This document shows, piece by piece, positions 6,492 through 8,846 of a DNA stretch of 8,846 nt (position 1 is its first letter; every line of letters starts with the position of its first letter). The translations under genes and the position numbers were made by a program. Source of the stretch: Bordetella parapertussis (GTDB lineage Bacteria; Pseudomonadota; Gammaproteobacteria; Burkholderiales; Burkholderiaceae_B); the NCBI GenBank assembly GCA_943331855.1, contig CALQNE010000141.1, forward strand, positions 1 to 8,846. Direction: 5' to 3'. The notes beneath the pieces were generated by a model. That model searched no databases, had not been told where the DNA came from, and worked only from the letters and a program-made list of their open reading frames with translations.

Positions 6492-8198
6492 ATGCAAACC
6501 ATTGTTTACGAAATTCTACGCAATTCACTTTATGCGATTGCACGTGAAATGAAAATCGCCATGATGCGCACGGCGGCCAGCCCGATCATGCATTTGGGTG
6601 CTGATGCCTCTGCCGCTGTGTTTGATGCGCAGATGCAACTCGTTGCGCAAGGCAACGACATCCCAACCATGTTGGGCTCGGCCGTGATCTCAACCAAAGT
6701 TTCAGTTGAAGCGATTGGGCGAGACAACCTGCGCCCTGGTGACGTCATCATTAGCAATGATGCCTACTTGGGCGGTGGCAATCATCAACCCGATATCCAA
6801 ATCACCCGGCCGGTGTTTGTCGACAATGAAATCGTTGCCTTTGTCATGACCCGAGGCCACTGGAATGATATCGGCGGCCAAGCGCCTGGCAGCTATGCCT
6901 TGAACACTTGGGATATTTACGGCGAAGGCATCCGCATTCCACCTGTGCTGCTGTTTCGCAACGATGAGATTGTTCGCGACGTACAAAAGATGATTGTCAG
7001 TAATACGCGCGACCCCGAGGGCCGCTTGCTAGATATCCAGGCGCAATACGCCGGCACGTTCGTAGGCGACCAGCGCATTCAATCTTTAGTTAAAAAATAT
7101 GGCTCAGAGGCCTTGCGCGATGCCATGAAGCGCTCACTCGATCACTCTGAAACTTTAATGCGCGAAGCGATTCGCGGCATTCCTGATGGTGTCTATGAGG
7201 CAGAAGACTTCGTTGAAGGCGTGCAATCGCCCGGCTGGTCGGGTGCGAATATTCCCATTAGAGTCAAAGTCACGGTCTCGGGCGATCAAATACATTTTGA
7301 TTACACCGGTACCGGCAAGCAAGCGCGCGGCGGAATCAACTGCCCACTTGCAGTCACCTGCAATAGCACGTGGTTTACCGTCAAAGCGCTCACCGATGTT
7401 GCGATCCCAATCAATCAAGGCTGCTACCGCCCTGTCACCATTGAGGCCCCTTTAGGCAGTATCGTGAACTGCACGTTTCCGGCTTCAGTCGTCAGTGGCA
7501 ACACCGAAACCTCACCTCGCGTCATCGACCTCTGTTTGAAGGCCTTGTCGCAAGCTGTACCCGAGCGCATCATTGGTCAGAGCAACTGTGCCGCCTGTTC
7601 TGGCGTCTTTGGTGGACGCGACCCGAACGAGGCGCGCGTGCGCCGCACGGGCAAAGAATTTATCAGCTTAGTCGAACCACACGGCGGTGGTATGGGGGCC
7701 CGCGCCACACGCGATGGCATCAATGGTATTCGCGTCTACGTCGGCAACGCGGGCGCCTTACCCGTTGAGTTCATCGAACAAACTATGCCCATCATGGTTG
7801 AGGCCTGGGCACTTGTGCCTGACAGTGGAGGTGCTGGTCGTTGGCGAGGCGGCTTAACCTCTAGGCGCACCTATCGCGTGGGCTTCGAAGAAGCCACCAT
7901 CACTGCAGCAGGCGAACGTGGTCAAGCTGCCCCCGAAGGTTACTTTGGCGGCCTCGCCGGCGGGTTGTTCGAATGTCGGATTGTGAGCCCCGATGGCACC
8001 GAGCGTACGATGCCCAGTAAGGGTGCAACCGAAATCGTGCATCTGGGTGATCGCGTCTTGCTGCAACCAGCCGGCAGTGGTGGCTACGGTGATCCTAAAG
8101 AGCGCCCCGTTGCTTCAATAGAAGCAGACCTCTTAGATGGCTACATCACACTTGAAGCGGCACGCTCACAGTACGGCTACCAGGGAAGCGTCAAATGA
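6492..8198 (+). CDS. hyuB: Hydantoinase/oxoprolinase family protein, HyuB-type catalytic subunit
   Basis: This is the metal-dependent partner of HyuA. From ATG 6492 it has 568 residues, typical of HyuB/caprolactamase-type subunits and shorter than acetone carboxylase alpha (about 770). Family blocks are GNDIPTMLGSA (54-64), GDVIISNDAYLGGGNHQPD (83-101), RGHWNDIGG (121-129), the FDYTGTG region, SGNTETSPRV, EPHGGGMGAR, GERGQAAPEGYFGG and a C-terminal QPAGSGGYGDP. D38, H98, D101 and H123 have the spacing I recall for the zinc ligands of caprolactamase CapB (D41, H99, D102, H124), so the metal site looks intact. The frame is also open from ATG 6450, but that would extend 35 bases into hyuA. The stop overlaps the next start as ATGA. 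Substrate unknown. Confidence 0.93.
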   Translation: MQTIVYEILRNSLYAIAREMKIAMMRTAASPIMHLGADASAAVFDAQMQLVAQGNDIPTMLGSAVISTKVSVEAIGRDNLRPGDVIISNDAYLGGGNHQPDIQITRPVFVDNEIVAFVMTRGHWNDIGGQAPGSYALNTWDIYGEGIRIPPVLLFRNDEIVRDVQKMIVSNTRDPEGRLLDIQAQYAGTFVGDQRIQSLVKKYGSEALRDAMKRSLDHSETLMREAIRGIPDGVYEAEDFVEGVQSPGWSGANIPIRVKVTVSGDQIHFDYTGTGKQARGGINCPLAVTCNSTWFTVKALTDVAIPINQGCYRPVTIEAPLGSIVNCTFPASVVSGNTETSPRVIDLCLKALSQAVPERIIGQSNCAACSGVFGGRDPNEARVRRTGKEFISLVEPHGGGMGARATRDGINGIRVYVGNAGALPVEFIEQTMPIMVEAWALVPDSGGAGRWRGGLTSRRTYRVGFEEATITAAGERGQAAPEGYFGGLAGGLFECRIVSPDGTERTMPSKGATEIVHLGDRVLLQPAGSGGYGDPKERPVASIEADLLDGYITLEAARSQYGYQGSVK

Positions 8199-8846
8199 GT
8201 CAGCCGCTTCCTCTGGCCGGTCTTTGCGTCATTGAAATTGGCCACAGTTTGGCGGCCCCCTACGCGGGTCAAATTTTTGCGCACTTAGGTGCGCGCGTCA
8301 TCAAGATCGAGAATGCCAAAACAGGCGACTACGCGCGTGGTTGGGGCCCACCCTTCATCGAAGGTGCGGCCGCACTCTTTCATGCGATGAACAATGGCAA
8401 GCAAAGTATTAGCGCTGATTTCAGTGACAAAGACTGTATTGACCGCATCCGTGACTTTATTCTCGCGCACGCTGATGTTGTGATTCAAAATTTAAAGCCA
8501 GGAAATCTTGACAGCCATGGGCTGGGTGCGCACGCGCTCACAACGGCCCGTCCATCATTAATCTATTGCAATCTTGGCGCATTTGGTGCGAACGGGCCCC
8601 TGAGCGACAAGCCTGGCTACGATCCTTTGGCGCAAGCCTACAGTGGCATGATGAGTATTTTGGGTCACGAAGGCGATGAGCTGAGCCGCGTGCCCTTATC
8701 GCTCAACGACATGGGTACGGGGATGTGGACGGTGATCGGCGTCTTATCGGCGCTACGCACACGCGATGCCGATCCGATGCGACGCGGTCAAATTGTGGAT
8801 GTCTCTCTGTATGAAACTGCACTGGCATGGATGATGGTGCCGCTGT
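8195..8846 (+). CDS. CaiB/BaiF family (family III) CoA-transferase, partial (C-terminus beyond right edge)
   Basis: Family III CoA transferases move CoA between carboxylic acids through an aspartyl-CoA thioester. The visible 217 residues (a full member has about 380-430) begin PLAGLCVIEIGHSLAAPYAGQIFAHLGARVIKIE, here broken only by normal family variation. They continue with ALFHAMNNGKQSIS (60-73), VVIQNLKPG (95-103), GYDPLAQAYSGMMS (141-154), the catalytic Asp candidate D172 in LSLNDMGTGM, and RRGQIVDVSLYETAL (196-210). ATG 8195 overlaps the hyuB TGA by 3 bases (ATGA), with AGGGA at 8182-8186 as ribosome binding site. It is therefore in the hyuAB operon and probably activates the acid made by HyuAB or a downstream product. 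Donor and acceptor cannot be read from the sequence. Confidence 0.93.
   Translation, partial: MSQPLPLAGLCVIEIGHSLAAPYAGQIFAHLGARVIKIENAKTGDYARGWGPPFIEGAAALFHAMNNGKQSISADFSDKDCIDRIRDFILAHADVVIQNLKPGNLDSHGLGAHALTTARPSLIYCNLGAFGANGPLSDKPGYDPLAQAYSGMMSILGHEGDELSRVPLSLNDMGTGMWTVIGVLSALRTRDADPMRRGQIVDVSLYETALAWMMVPL

Noticed and set aside
4421..8198. Acetone carboxylase (AcxAB)
   Set aside because: HyuB is about 200 residues too short for acetone carboxylase alpha, and no gamma subunit gene follows hyuB; the next gene is a CoA transferase.

Overview
The window reads as a chromosomal segment of a betaproteobacterium, most likely order Burkholderiales and possibly Alcaligenaceae-like. The basis is the wording of the housekeeping proteins (RsmB, RimO, Fmt, Def), moderately high GC content, and a HyuA/HyuB/CaiB set of the kind common in that order. 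Genus cannot be set from sequence reading alone. Coding density is high: the largest gap without a gene is 212 bases.

Layout. Bases 1-1023 (minus) hold the N-terminal 341 residues of RsmB, a 16S rRNA m5C methyltransferase, cut by the left edge. An 83-base divergent spacer separates it from rimO (plus, S12 methylthiotransferase), followed closely by fmt (plus, Met-tRNA formyltransferase). fmt converges on, and overlaps by 14 bases, a small minus-strand SemiSWEET/PQ-loop membrane protein gene. That gene lies 9 bases downstream of def (minus, peptide deformylase). A 212-base divergent intergenic region follows, AT-rich on the def side and GC-rich with small hairpins in the middle. It leads into a plus-strand operon: hyuA, hyuB and a family III (CaiB/BaiF) CoA-transferase gene that runs off the right edge.

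How the genes work together. The left half is translation maintenance: ribosome modification (rsmB, rimO) plus the two enzymes that add (Fmt) and remove (Def) the N-formyl group of initiator Met. In many bacteria def, fmt and rsmB lie in one co-directional operon. Here they are split into three transcription units, with rimO and a SemiSWEET gene interposed. The right half is a tightly coupled catabolic operon, with a 7-base gap and then an ATGA overlap. HyuA/HyuB form an ATP-dependent cyclic-amide hydrolase or carboxylase of the hydantoinase/5-oxoprolinase/caprolactamase superfamily. The CoA transferase probably activates the acid product for further breakdown. The substrate is not visible in this window.

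The most notable non-gene structure is a perfect 12-bp inverted repeat with a 4-base loop (3468-3495), 19 bases after the fmt stop and inside the SemiSWEET coding sequence. I found no CRISPR, tRNA, rRNA, insertion sequence or phage feature. No wholly new system is evident; the hyuAB-CoA-transferase operon is the best candidate for undescribed biochemistry.
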